Assembly (NCBI GenBank): GCA_036500605.1
Contig: DASYBU010000005.1
Coordinates: forward strand, 331,716 to 395,715
Direction of reading: 5' to 3'
DNA: 64,000 nucleotides
DNA from: JAFALK01 sp036500605
GTDB taxonomy: Bacteria; Pseudomonadota; Gammaproteobacteria; Burkholderiales; Burkholderiaceae_C
Positions 23,722 to 32,908 of the stretch are shown here, in pieces (within the stretch, counting starts at the first letter, position 1; the number at the start of each line of letters is the position of its first letter). The notes under the pieces are model-generated. The model searched no databases. It saw nothing but the letters and a program-made list of their open reading frames with translations, and was not told the DNA's origin. A program made the translations under genes and the position numbers.

Positions 23722-26571
23722 ATGACTCATGCTCATGCAGCACGAGCGCGCCGCCTGCCACGCCTGCGCGGTCGCTGTATTTCCCCACTGCCCGTGGCCA
23801 AGGCCTGCGCCTTGCTGCTGATGGGTGCCCAGGCCGCGCATGCGCAGACCGACACCACGCCGCCGAGCTCGACGCTTGAAACCGTCGTTGTCACCGGCAT
23901 CCGCCGCGGCGTTGAAGACGCGATCGACGCCAAGCGCAACAACAGCTCGATCGTCGAGGCCGTGTCCTCCGAAGACATCGGCAAGCTGCCCGACGTGACC
24001 GTGGCCGAATCGCTGGGCCGCGTGTCCGGCGTCTCCACGCAGCGCGACAAGACCAACGGCAAGGCCACGGCCGTCAGCGTGCGCGGCATGTCGCCGTCGT
24101 TCAATGGTTCGCTGCTGAACGGTCGCGAGCAGGCGTCCACCAGCGATGCGCGCAGCCCCGAGTTCGATCTCTTCCCGGCCGAGCTGACCAGCAGCATCCT
24201 GATCTACAAGACCCCTGACGCGATGCTCGTGGGCCAGGGCCTGGCCTCGACGATCGACATGCACACGATCCGCCCGCTCGACCTGGGCAAGCGCACGATC
24301 GCGGTCAGCGCGCGCAAGGAGCGCATCGGCGAAGACTCCGGCGCCTTGCCCGGCAGCGGCCATCGTGCCGGCCTGATCTACGTGGACCAGTTCGCCAACC
24401 GGACCCTCGGCGTGGCCGTGGGCCTGACGCGCCTGAAGGAAGACAACGGCGGCGAGCTGACCTTTGACAGCTGGGGCGGCGGGGTGACCCAACTGACCTA
24501 CGGCAACGGCGACGCGACAGCGGGTGTGCCCAGCGGCTTCAAGTCGGACACCTCGCACCGCAAGAGCGAACGCGACGGCGCCACGCTGACCGTGCAGTAC
24601 AAGCCCAGCGAGAACTTCAAGACCACGGCCGATGTGTTCTGGTCGCGCGGCTCGGAGAGCACCAAGTTCACAGGCATCGAAGGCTCCGTCGCCGGCAGTA
24701 CCGGTGTGTACGATCCGAACGGTGAGCTGAGCAACGCCACCGTCAGCAACGGCATCGCCACCTCCGGCACGGTCAGCAATTACAAGGCCGACGTGCGCAA
24801 CCACATGTACTCGAACAAGGACCGCCTGCTGTCCCTGGGCCTGAACAGCGAGCTGCGCACCGGTGACTGGCGGTGGGAGGGCGATGTCTCGCACTCGCGC
24901 GGCGTCAAGAACCTCAGCAACTACGAAACCACCGCAGGCCAGCCCGGCAACACGCCGGCCAGCGCGTTGGGCTCGATCTCTTACACCGGCTTCAACGGCA
25001 GCAACTTCGCCGACGTGAAGTACACGCCGAGCCTCAATTACGCAGACCGCAATGTGGCCGTGTTGACCGACGTGGATGGCTGGGGCGGTGGCGTGAACAG
25101 CCCGCAGGCCGGCTACGTGAGCCTGCCCAACATCACCGACACGGTGAACAGCGTACGCCTGACGGCTCACAGCGATTTCGAATGGGGCCCCGTCGTGGGC
25201 AGCCATGTCGGCGTCTACTTCAGCAAGCGGGACAAGGCCCGCACCGGCGACGAAGGGCGTCTGTACGTGCTCAATGGCGATGGCTATGCCAGCGCGACGA
25301 TGCCGGGCTCGGACACCGCCCTGGCGGGCCCCGCGGGCATCCCGGTCGCGTCCTTCGATCCGACCGGCACGCTGGGCTCGATCTACGGCATCGTTCCCTG
25401 GGTCGATGGCACGGTGCTCTCGCGCAACTGGACCGTGACGGAGAAGAACACCACCGCCTATGGCATGGCCGATCTGGCCGGCAAGCTGGGCAGCATTCCG
25501 TACACCGGCAATATCGGCATGCAGGTCGTGCACACGCAGCAGAACTCGACCGGCAATCAGGTGGACCTGGCCAATTGCGTCGGCATCACGCTGGCGACCT
25601 GCCCCTTTGTCGTGCGCACCGATGGCACCAGCTACACCAACTTCCTGCCGAGCATGAACCTGACCTTCGACGTCGGCTCGCAGCAGCTGGTGCGCTTCGG
25701 TGCGGGCAAGCAGCTCGCGCGGGCCAACCTCGACGACATGAAGGCGAGCATGGACTTCCAGGTCCAGTCGGCCAGCGCGCAGGCCCCGGCACTGACGGGC
25801 TTTGCGGGCAATCCGAAGCTCAAGCCTTACGAGGCGCTGGCGCTCGACGTGTCCTACGAGAAGTACTTTGATCGCCACGGCTACATCAGCCTGGCCGCCT
25901 TCTTCAAGAAGCTCGACAACTACATCATCAACTCACCGCGTCCGTTTGATTTCGGGCCCTATGTCGGCCCGAACACGCCGCTGCCGGCGACCGGGCCCTA
26001 TGCCGGTTCGACGCAAGGTTTCCTGACCCAGCCCACCAACGGGCAGGGCGGCAATCTGCACGGCTTCGAGGTCACGGCGAACCTGCCCTTCGGCATGTTC
26101 ACCAAATACCTCGACGGCTTTGGCGGCACGATCAACTACTCGTTCTCCGACAGCTCGGTCAAGCTGCCGACCAGCGGCTTCGTGTCACCGGAGAACGGCC
26201 CGGTGTTCGCGGGTTCGGTGGCGACGATCGGTCTGCCCGGTTTGTCCAAGAACGTGACGACGCTGCGCTTCTACTACGAGGCCCAGGGATTCCAGCTGGC
26301 CTGGGCCGCGCACCGGCGCACCAGCTTCATCGGCCAGATCCTCGACTACCGCAGTGACTCGCAGTTCACCTTCATCAAGGGCGAGACCATCGTCGACATG
26401 CAGGCCGGCTACGAGTTCCAGTCGGGTTGGTTGAAGGGCCTGTCGGTGCTGCTGCAGGGTCACAACATGACCAACACGCCGTTCCGTGAGTTCACCTCGG
26501 ATCCAAACGTGATCACGAACAGCGTCAAGTACGGCAAGACGTATCGCCTGGGGCTGAACTACAAGTATTGA
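23722..26571 (+). CDS. TonB-dependent outer-membrane receptor of a carbohydrate locus
   Basis: 949 residues. A long signal peptide ends near VAKACALLLMGAQAAHAQ; a TonB-box-like ETVVVTG precedes the plug (VEDAIDAKRNNSSIVEAVSS, EDIGKLPDVTVAESLGRVSGV). The 22-strand barrel makes up the rest and ends in the aromatic residue of LGLNYKY. Such plug sequences are typical of Caulobacter/Xanthomonas-type receptors for oligosaccharides. The ATG at 23722 follows GAGGCAAACCCC. The following genes (GH13, halogenase-like, GH97, transporter) run on the same strand, so it probably imports an alpha-glucan such as maltodextrin. Confidence 0.9.
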   Translation: MTHAHAARARRLPRLRGRCISPLPVAKACALLLMGAQAAHAQTDTTPPSSTLETVVVTGIRRGVEDAIDAKRNNSSIVEAVSSEDIGKLPDVTVAESLGRVSGVSTQRDKTNGKATAVSVRGMSPSFNGSLLNGREQASTSDARSPEFDLFPAELTSSILIYKTPDAMLVGQGLASTIDMHTIRPLDLGKRTIAVSARKERIGEDSGALPGSGHRAGLIYVDQFANRTLGVAVGLTRLKEDNGGELTFDSWGGGVTQLTYGNGDATAGVPSGFKSDTSHRKSERDGATLTVQYKPSENFKTTADVFWSRGSESTKFTGIEGSVAGSTGVYDPNGELSNATVSNGIATSGTVSNYKADVRNHMYSNKDRLLSLGLNSELRTGDWRWEGDVSHSRGVKNLSNYETTAGQPGNTPASALGSISYTGFNGSNFADVKYTPSLNYADRNVAVLTDVDGWGGGVNSPQAGYVSLPNITDTVNSVRLTAHSDFEWGPVVGSHVGVYFSKRDKARTGDEGRLYVLNGDGYASATMPGSDTALAGPAGIPVASFDPTGTLGSIYGIVPWVDGTVLSRNWTVTEKNTTAYGMADLAGKLGSIPYTGNIGMQVVHTQQNSTGNQVDLANCVGITLATCPFVVRTDGTSYTNFLPSMNLTFDVGSQQLVRFGAGKQLARANLDDMKASMDFQVQSASAQAPALTGFAGNPKLKPYEALALDVSYEKYFDRHGYISLAAFFKKLDNYIINSPRPFDFGPYVGPNTPLPATGPYAGSTQGFLTQPTNGQGGNLHGFEVTANLPFGMFTKYLDGFGGTINYSFSDSSVKLPTSGFVSPENGPVFAGSVATIGLPGLSKNVTTLRFYYEAQGFQLAWAAHRRTSFIGQILDYRSDSQFTFIKGETIVDMQAGYEFQSGWLKGLSVLLQGHNMTNTPFREFTSDPNVITNSVKYGKTYRLGLNYKY

Positions 26572-26648
26572 TGGTTCGCTAGCCGCATCCACGCGCGGTC
26601 GGCCCACACCGGCCGCGCGTTCCCTCTCTCTTGCCGTACCTCCTCACG

Positions 26649-28022
26649 ATGTCTCTTGCGAAACTCTCGACGTTGCTGATGCTCGGGCTGATGCTGGTCG
26701 CCCCTTCAATGGCGGCCACCGATCCCTACCAGCCGCAACCGTACGTCCACATCCAGCACCCTGACTGGACACGCAACGCGACCATTTACCAGATCAACAC
26801 GCGGCAGTTCACGCCCGAAGGCACGCTGCGCGCTGCTGAGGCCCAACTGCCGCGACTCAAGACCCTCGGCGTCGGCATTCTCTGGCTGATGCCCATCCAT
26901 CCGATCGGCGAGGTGCATCGCAAGGGCAGTCTCGGCAGCCCTTATGCCGTGCGCGATTTCCGCGCGGTGAACCCGGAGCTCGGCACGGCCGAGGATTTCC
27001 GCCATTTCGTGCAGCAGGCCCACACGCTCGGCCTGCATGTGATCCTCGACTGGGTCGGCGATCACACCGCCTGGGATAACGTGCTGGTCCAGCAGCATCC
27101 CGACTGGTACGCCCGCGATGAGCACGGGCGCTTCCACCCGACGCCCTGGTACGACTGGGACGACATCATCGACCTCGACTACGACAAGCCCGCGCTGCGC
27201 CGCTACATGACCGAGTCGCTGCTGTACTGGGTGCGCGAGTTCGGTGTCGATGGCTACCGCGTGGATGCCGCCGGCCTGATGCCGCTCGACTTCTGGGAGA
27301 ACGCCACGCGCGAGCTGCGCAAGCTCAAGCCCGTCTTCATGCTGGCCGAATGGGAGGGCCGCGACATGCACGCGCGCGCTTTCGATGCCAGCTACGCCTG
27401 GAGCTGGTGGGACGAGCTCAAGCGCATTGCCGAAGGCCATGCCGACGCGACCGCGCTCTACCCGTACTACGCCTGGAACCGCAAGTACTACCCGCGTGAA
27501 GCCTACCGCATGCTCTACACGACCAACCACGACAAGAACGCGTGGGAAGGCACCGAATACGAGATCTTCGGCGCGGGCGCCGATTGCATCGCCGTGCTGT
27601 CCTTCATCAGCGAAGGCATGCCGATGATCTACAACGGCCAGGAGGCCGGCAACCACCGGCGCCTGGCCTTCTTCGAACGCGATCCGATCGATTGGACGCA
27701 CGATGCGCCCGAAGGCCAGCTCTACCGCCGCCTGATCGCGCTGAAGAAGCAGAACGAGGCGCTCTGGAACGGCCAGTACGGCGGCATGATGGAGCCGGTG
27801 CCTAACGACGCGCCCAAGCAGATCCTGAGCTTCGTGCGCGCGCTGGGCCAAGACAAAGTGGTGGCGGTCTTCAACCTCTCAGGGCAGACTCGCGAAGTTC
27901 ATCTGAAGGGGCCGCGCCCTGTCGGCCGGTTCCATGATTTCGACAGCGGTGCCGAAGTCACGCTGGTGGAAGGCGCGGCGCTGAGCTTGCCGGCCTGGGG
28001 CTGGCGCGTCTTTGTCCAATAA
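26649..28022 (+). CDS. Exported GH13 alpha-amylase-family glycoside hydrolase
   Basis: 457 residues from ATG 26649 (MSLAKLSTLLMLGLMLV, a signal peptide ending near SMA). GH13 catalytic regions are visible: region II nucleophile Asp in GVDGYRVDAAG, region III acid/base Glu in LAEWEGRD, region IV Asp in TTNHDKN. Region I reads DWVGDHTAWDN, where most family members have N before H (D-x-V-x-N-H), so an Asn-to-Asp change is apparent. It hydrolyses or transfers on alpha-1,4-glucans in the periplasm. It lies 77 bp after the TonB receptor and 21 bp before the halogenase-like gene. Confidence 0.9.
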   Translation: MSLAKLSTLLMLGLMLVAPSMAATDPYQPQPYVHIQHPDWTRNATIYQINTRQFTPEGTLRAAEAQLPRLKTLGVGILWLMPIHPIGEVHRKGSLGSPYAVRDFRAVNPELGTAEDFRHFVQQAHTLGLHVILDWVGDHTAWDNVLVQQHPDWYARDEHGRFHPTPWYDWDDIIDLDYDKPALRRYMTESLLYWVREFGVDGYRVDAAGLMPLDFWENATRELRKLKPVFMLAEWEGRDMHARAFDASYAWSWWDELKRIAEGHADATALYPYYAWNRKYYPREAYRMLYTTNHDKNAWEGTEYEIFGAGADCIAVLSFISEGMPMIYNGQEAGNHRRLAFFERDPIDWTHDAPEGQLYRRLIALKKQNEALWNGQYGGMMEPVPNDAPKQILSFVRALGQDKVVAVFNLSGQTREVHLKGPRPVGRFHDFDSGAEVTLVEGAALSLPAWGWRVFVQ

Positions 28023-28043
28023 GAATCGCGGGAGCAGGCAGCG

Positions 28044-29579
28044 ATGCAACAACAGAACCTGAAGACGATCATCATCGTGGGCGGCGGCACGGCCGGCTGG
28101 ATGACGGCCGCCGCGCTGGCCAAGGTCACGAACGGCCGCTACACGATCCAGCTGATCGAGGCGCCGGACATCCCGTCCGTCGGCGTGGGTGAGTCGACGA
28201 TCCCGATGATCAAGCTCTTCAACAAGCTGATCGGGGTGGACGAAAACACCTTCATCCGCGAGACGCAGGCAACCTTCAAGCTCGGCATCGAGTTCCGCGA
28301 TTGGGCGCGTCTGGGCGACAGCTATATGCACGCCTTCGGCACGATCGGCCACGCGAGCACGATCCTGCCGTTTCACCACTACTGGCAGCGCATGCAGCAG
28401 GCCGGCAAGGCGCCCGATCTGTGGGCCTGCTCGATCAATGCGACGGCGGCGCGCGCCAATCGCTTCATGCGCGCCGATGCGAGCTACGGCGCTTCGCCGC
28501 TGGCCGAGATCAACCATGCATTTCATATCGATGCGGGGCTGTATGCGGGCTTTCTGCGCCGGCATGCCGAAGGTCTCGGTGTGCAGAGAATCGCGGCGCG
28601 CGTGCAGGACGCCGTGCTCAATCCCGAGAGCGGGCATGTGCAAGCGGTGCGCCTGGCAGGCGGCGAGAAAGTGGAGGGCGATCTGTTCATCGATTGCAGC
28701 GGCTTCCGCGGCCTCTTGATCGAACAGGCGCTGCACACCGGCTACGAGAGCTGGGGCCATTGGCTGCCTTGCGACCGCGCTGTCGTCGTGCCGAGCGCGC
28801 GCGCAAAGGAGCTGCCGCCCTACACACGCGCTACGGCGCGGCCGGCCGGCTGGCAATGGCGCATCGGCCTGCAGCACCGCACCGGCAACGGCCATGTCTA
28901 TTGCAGCTCGGCGATGAGCGACGACGAGGCCGCCGGCCTGCTGATGCGCAATCTCGACGGCGAGGCGCTGGCCGATCCGCGCGTGCTGCACTTCAACAGC
29001 GGGCGCCGCCGCAAGGTCTGGAACCGCAATGTCGTGGCGATCGGCCTTTCGGCCGGCTTTATGGAGCCGCTGGAGTCGACGGCCATCCATCTGGTGCAGT
29101 CGACGATCGCGCGGCTGATCCAATACTTCCCGCATGCGGGCTTTGACGCGGTGGACATCAACGAGTTCAACCGCCAGTGCGATTTCGAGTCCGAGCGCAT
29201 CCGCGATTTCCTGATCCTGCACTATCACGCCACCGAGCGGACGGACAGCGCCTTCTGGCAGCATTGCCGCTCGATGGAGGTGCCCGCGAGCTTGCAGGCC
29301 AAGCTTGACCAGTACCGCGCTAACGGCAGAATCGTGCGGCACGCCGACGAGCTGTTTGCCGAGGTGGGCTGGCTGCAGGTGCTGCACGGGCAACGCGTCG
29401 CGGCCCGTGGCTATCACCCGCTGGCCGATGCGCTCGACGAAACCGAGATCGCCGCCTACCTGACCGACGTCCACACCGTCATCGGCCGCTGCGTGGAGCA
29501 GATCCCCAGCCATGCCGACTACATCGCCGCGAATTGCGCCGCGCCCGCTCTAGAGGATCCCGCTCCATGCATGTCTTGA
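28044..29579 (+). CDS. Flavin-dependent tryptophan-halogenase-like protein
   Basis: 511 residues. The FAD motif IIIVGGGTAGWMTAAAL (GxGxxG-type) is at the N-terminus, followed by GVGESTIPMI. The two catalytic residues known from PrnA/RebH are present: K79 in QATFKLGIEF and E344 in FMEPLESTA. The diagnostic W-x-W-x-I-P motif appears as GWQWRIGL (W270, W272, I274), with the proline replaced by glycine. A partner flavin reductase is not adjacent. It sits between two glycoside hydrolases in the sugar locus, so a role in oxidising or tailoring a sugar-linked compound rather than free tryptophan is possible. GH97 overlaps its end by 13 bp. Confidence 0.85.
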   Translation: MQQQNLKTIIIVGGGTAGWMTAAALAKVTNGRYTIQLIEAPDIPSVGVGESTIPMIKLFNKLIGVDENTFIRETQATFKLGIEFRDWARLGDSYMHAFGTIGHASTILPFHHYWQRMQQAGKAPDLWACSINATAARANRFMRADASYGASPLAEINHAFHIDAGLYAGFLRRHAEGLGVQRIAARVQDAVLNPESGHVQAVRLAGGEKVEGDLFIDCSGFRGLLIEQALHTGYESWGHWLPCDRAVVVPSARAKELPPYTRATARPAGWQWRIGLQHRTGNGHVYCSSAMSDDEAAGLLMRNLDGEALADPRVLHFNSGRRRKVWNRNVVAIGLSAGFMEPLESTAIHLVQSTIARLIQYFPHAGFDAVDINEFNRQCDFESERIRDFLILHYHATERTDSAFWQHCRSMEVPASLQAKLDQYRANGRIVRHADELFAEVGWLQVLHGQRVAARGYHPLADALDETEIAAYLTDVHTVIGRCVEQIPSHADYIAANCAAPALEDPAPCMS

Positions 29580-31624
29580 AAGTTTTCCTGCTGACGCTGC
29601 TGCTCGGTGTTTCAGCCGCGCAAGCCGATGAAACGCTGGCCACGGTCAGCTCGCCCGACAAGCGCCTCAGCGTCGCCGTGCAGGCCGATGTTGAGGGGCG
29701 CCTGAGCTACCGCGTCGAGCGCGCCGGCAAGCCGGTGATCGGCGCTTCACGGCTTGGTTTTCTGCTGACCAACGCGCACCAGCTCGACGGCGGTTTCAAG
29801 CTGCTGAAGCAGACGGTCAGCGAGCACGACGACACCTGGGAACAGCCCTGGGGCGAGAGCCGTTTCGTGCGCAACCATTACCGCGAACTCTTCGTCGAAC
29901 TGCAGCAATCAACGCCGGCCGGACGGCGCATGAACCTGCGCTTCCGCGTCTTTGATGACGGCCTTGGCTTCCGCTACGAGATCCCCGAGCAGGCGCTGTT
30001 GCCGGTCACGAAGATCAGCGATGAGCTGACCGAGTTCGACATCGCCGAGCCGGCCACCGCCTGGTGGCAGACGGCGGGCGAGAAGCCCGTGCTCGAGAGC
30101 GAGGTGCAGCACACGCCGGTCGCCGAGATCGGCCTGGCCAACACGCCGCTGACGATCCGCACGCAGAGCGGCGTTCATATCGCGCTGCATGAGGCGGCGC
30201 TGGTGGATTACTCAAGCATGTGGATTCGCAAGGTCGAGGGCCAGAAGCTGCGTGCGCAGCTGGTGCCGAGCGCCACGGGCGCTGCGGTCGAGCGCAAAGG
30301 GGCTTTCACAACGCCGTGGCGCACGCTCGTGATCGCCGACAACGCGGCGGGCTTGTACGAATCGAACCTGACGCTCAATCTCAACGAGCCCAACAAATTA
30401 GGCGATGTGTCCTGGGTTCATCCGGGCAAGTTCGTCGGCGTCTGGTGGGAGATGCATCTGCAGAAGTCGACCTGGAACACCGGCGCGCAACATGGCGCGA
30501 CCACGGCCAACACCAAACGCTACATCGACTTCGCCGCTCGCAACGGCTTCCGCGGCGTGCTGGTCGAAGGCTGGAATGTCGGCTGGGACGGCGTGTGGGT
30601 TGGGAGCACCTCGGCCTTCGACTACGTGAAATCGACGCCCGACTTCGACCTGCCCGCCGTCACCGCCTACGCCGCGCAAAAGGGCGTGCGCCTGATCGGC
30701 CACCACGAGACCGGCGGCAATGTGGCGCGCTACGAGCAGCAGATGGACGCGGGCTACAAGCTCTACGCGAGCCTCGGCGTGGACAGCATCAAGTCGGGCT
30801 ATGTGACCGACGCGGGCACGGCGCAGTTCGCCGGTCCTGGCTCCTCGGGAAATTCAAGCACCCACTTCGGCTTCACCGAATCGCAGGAAGGCGTGCGCCA
30901 CTACCTGAAGGCGGTGCAGGAAGCCGCGCGTTATCACATCGCGATCGACACGCATGAGCCCGTCAAGGACACGGGCCTGCGTCGCACCTATCCGAACTGG
31001 ATCTCGCGTGAAGGCGCACGCGGCCAGGAGTACAACGCCTGGGGCAACCCGATCAACACGGTCGACCACGAGGTCAAGATCCTGTTCACGCGCATGCTCA
31101 GCGGCCCGATGGATTACACGCCGGGCGTGCTGAGCCTGGAAGGCGTGAAGGGCCGGCCGATCAACTCCACGCAGGCCAAGCAGCTCGCGCTCTATGTGGT
31201 GCTGTACTCGCCGATCGAGATGGCGGCCGACCTGATCGAGAACTACGAGCGCTTCCCCGGTGCTTTCCAGTTCATCAAGGATGTGCCGACCGATTGGCAG
31301 GCTACGCGCGTGGTGCAGGGTGAGCTCGGCCAGTACGCAGCGCTGGCCCGCAAGGACCGCAAGAGCGAGGACTGGTATGTGGGCGCGATCACCGATGGCG
31401 AGAAGCGAACGCTGCAATTGCCGCTGAGTTTTCTTGATGCCGGCCGTGAGTACCAGGCCGAGATTTATCGCGACGGCGACCAGGCCGACTACCGCAACGC
31501 GCACCGGCTCGATCTGGTGATCGAGAAGCGCATCGTCCATTCTGGCGATACTCTGCCGCTGGTTCTGGCGCCTGGTGGTGGCCAGGCCATCCGCCTGATC
31601 CCCGTATCCAAGAAGAAAGACTGA
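29567..31624 (+). CDS. GH97 alpha-glucosidase (SusB-like)
   Basis: 685 residues from ATG 29567, 13 bp inside the previous gene; MHVLKVFLLTLLLGVSAAQA is a signal peptide. The N-terminal beta-sandwich (residues about 25-270) is followed by a TIM barrel and a C-terminal domain, as in SusB. Catalytic-site text typical of the family includes GVLVEGWNVGWDG, LIGHHETGGN, TGLRRTYPNWISREGARGQEYN (Glu/Ca-binding) and DYTPGVLSLEG. It is predicted to release glucose from the non-reducing end of alpha-glucans in the periplasm. Translationally coupled to the halogenase-like gene; the sugar transporter follows 5 bp later. Confidence 0.9.
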   Translation: MHVLKVFLLTLLLGVSAAQADETLATVSSPDKRLSVAVQADVEGRLSYRVERAGKPVIGASRLGFLLTNAHQLDGGFKLLKQTVSEHDDTWEQPWGESRFVRNHYRELFVELQQSTPAGRRMNLRFRVFDDGLGFRYEIPEQALLPVTKISDELTEFDIAEPATAWWQTAGEKPVLESEVQHTPVAEIGLANTPLTIRTQSGVHIALHEAALVDYSSMWIRKVEGQKLRAQLVPSATGAAVERKGAFTTPWRTLVIADNAAGLYESNLTLNLNEPNKLGDVSWVHPGKFVGVWWEMHLQKSTWNTGAQHGATTANTKRYIDFAARNGFRGVLVEGWNVGWDGVWVGSTSAFDYVKSTPDFDLPAVTAYAAQKGVRLIGHHETGGNVARYEQQMDAGYKLYASLGVDSIKSGYVTDAGTAQFAGPGSSGNSSTHFGFTESQEGVRHYLKAVQEAARYHIAIDTHEPVKDTGLRRTYPNWISREGARGQEYNAWGNPINTVDHEVKILFTRMLSGPMDYTPGVLSLEGVKGRPINSTQAKQLALYVVLYSPIEMAADLIENYERFPGAFQFIKDVPTDWQATRVVQGELGQYAALARKDRKSEDWYVGAITDGEKRTLQLPLSFLDAGREYQAEIYRDGDQADYRNAHRLDLVIEKRIVHSGDTLPLVLAPGGGQAIRLIPVSKKKD

Positions 31625-31629
31625 GACAG

Positions 31630-32901
31630 ATGAGCATCCCATCCTCCGCTTCTCCCACAACGGCCAGCGCGGCCAGCGCGAACGCTGCCGGCGGTTCATA
31701 CCGCGCGCCGCTGGTCATCGTCACGCTGCTGTTCTTCATGTGGGGCCTGCTGACCTCGCTGAACGATGTGCTGATCCCGCACCTGAAGGCGCTCTACACG
31801 CTCAGCTACGTGGAGGCGATGCTGGTGCAGTTCTGCTTCTTCGGCGCCTACTTCCTGGTCTCCTTGCCGGCCGGTCGTCTGATCAAGCGGCTCGGCTATC
31901 AGCGTGGTGCGGTCACGGGCCTCGTGATCGCTGCGGTCGGTTGTCTGTTGTTCCTGCCGGCGGTCACGGCCGGCTACGCGGTCTTCCTGCTGGGCTTCTT
32001 CGTGCTGGCTGCGGGCATCACGATCCTGCAGGTGGCGGCCAATCCTTATGTGGCGGCGCTGGGTGATCCGGGCACGGCTTCGAGCCGCCTGACGATGACG
32101 CAGGCTTTCAACTCACTGGGCACGGCGATCGCGCCGAGCCTGGGCGTGTTCATCCTCAGCGTGGCCGTGAACGCCACGCCGGCCGAGCAGGCCGCCAGCG
32201 TGCGCGGGCCCTACATCGCGCTTGCCGCTGCGCTGCTGCTGCTGGCGCTGTTCTTCGGCTTCGCCAAGCTGCCGCATGTAGTGGGCGAGGACGAGGCGCA
32301 TGACAAGCCCGCAACTCCGGCCTGGGCCGTCGCGCGCGCCAACCCGCATCTGCTGTGGGGCGTGGTCGGCATCTTCCTGTACGTCGGCGCCGAGGTCTGC
32401 ATCGGCAGCCTGCTGATCAACTTCATGGCCGATCCGCAGATCGGCGGCATGACGGCGGCGCAGGCGTTTCCGTACCTGTCGATCTACTGGGGCGGCGCGA
32501 TGGTGGGCCGCTTCATCGGCGTGTTCACGATGCGCGTGTTCCGCCCGGGCCGCGTGCTGGCCACGCATGCGGCGCTGTCGGTGCTGCTCGTGTTGATCGC
32601 CGTGATGAGCCACGGGCCGGTCGCGATGTGGGCGCTGCTGCTCGTGGGCTTGTGCAACTCGATCATGTTCCCGACCATCTTCAGCATGGGCGTGCATCGC
32701 CTCGGCGCCGATACGGGCCAGGGCTCAGGCCTGCTGTGCATGGCCATCGTCGGCGGCGCGGTGCTGCCGGTGGTGCAGGGCTGGATGGCCGATGGCCTGG
32801 GCCTGCAACATTCCTTCCTGCTGCCGGCGATCTGCTATGTGGGCATCGCGGCTTATGGCTGGGTCTACAGCGGGCTGTTCCAGTCCGCCAAGGCTGACTG
32901 A
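31630..32901 (+). CDS. FucP/GluP-type sugar:proton symporter (MFS)
   Basis: 423 residues with about 12 hydrophobic segments. The motifs FMWGLLTSLNDVLIPHLK (TM1), LPAGRLIKRLGYQ (MFS signature), ITILQVAANPYVAALG and LTMTQAFNSLGTAIAPSLG are hallmarks of the fucose/glucose/galactose symporter family in the inner membrane. It is likely the last step in glucose or oligosaccharide import of the locus after periplasmic hydrolysis by GH13 and GH97. The glucokinase-like regulator starts 7 bp after its stop, so it is probably co-transcribed. Confidence 0.9.
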   Translation: MSIPSSASPTTASAASANAAGGSYRAPLVIVTLLFFMWGLLTSLNDVLIPHLKALYTLSYVEAMLVQFCFFGAYFLVSLPAGRLIKRLGYQRGAVTGLVIAAVGCLLFLPAVTAGYAVFLLGFFVLAAGITILQVAANPYVAALGDPGTASSRLTMTQAFNSLGTAIAPSLGVFILSVAVNATPAEQAASVRGPYIALAAALLLLALFFGFAKLPHVVGEDEAHDKPATPAWAVARANPHLLWGVVGIFLYVGAEVCIGSLLINFMADPQIGGMTAAQAFPYLSIYWGGAMVGRFIGVFTMRVFRPGRVLATHAALSVLLVLIAVMSHGPVAMWALLLVGLCNSIMFPTIFSMGVHRLGADTGQGSGLLCMAIVGGAVLPVVQGWMADGLGLQHSFLLPAICYVGIAAYGWVYSGLFQSAKAD

Positions 32902-32908
32902 TCTTTCC

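Noticed and set aside
23698..25878. Very long open minus-strand frame opposite the TonB receptor gene
   Set aside because: High GC leaves antisense frames open; its composition is unlike a protein and the plus-strand receptor is clearly real.
29550..29563. TCTAGAGGATCC looks like a cloning polylinker (XbaI-BamHI) at the end of the halogenase-like gene
   Set aside because: It lies in frame within intact overlapping genes and only 12 bases match; no further vector sequence follows, so coincidence is more likely.
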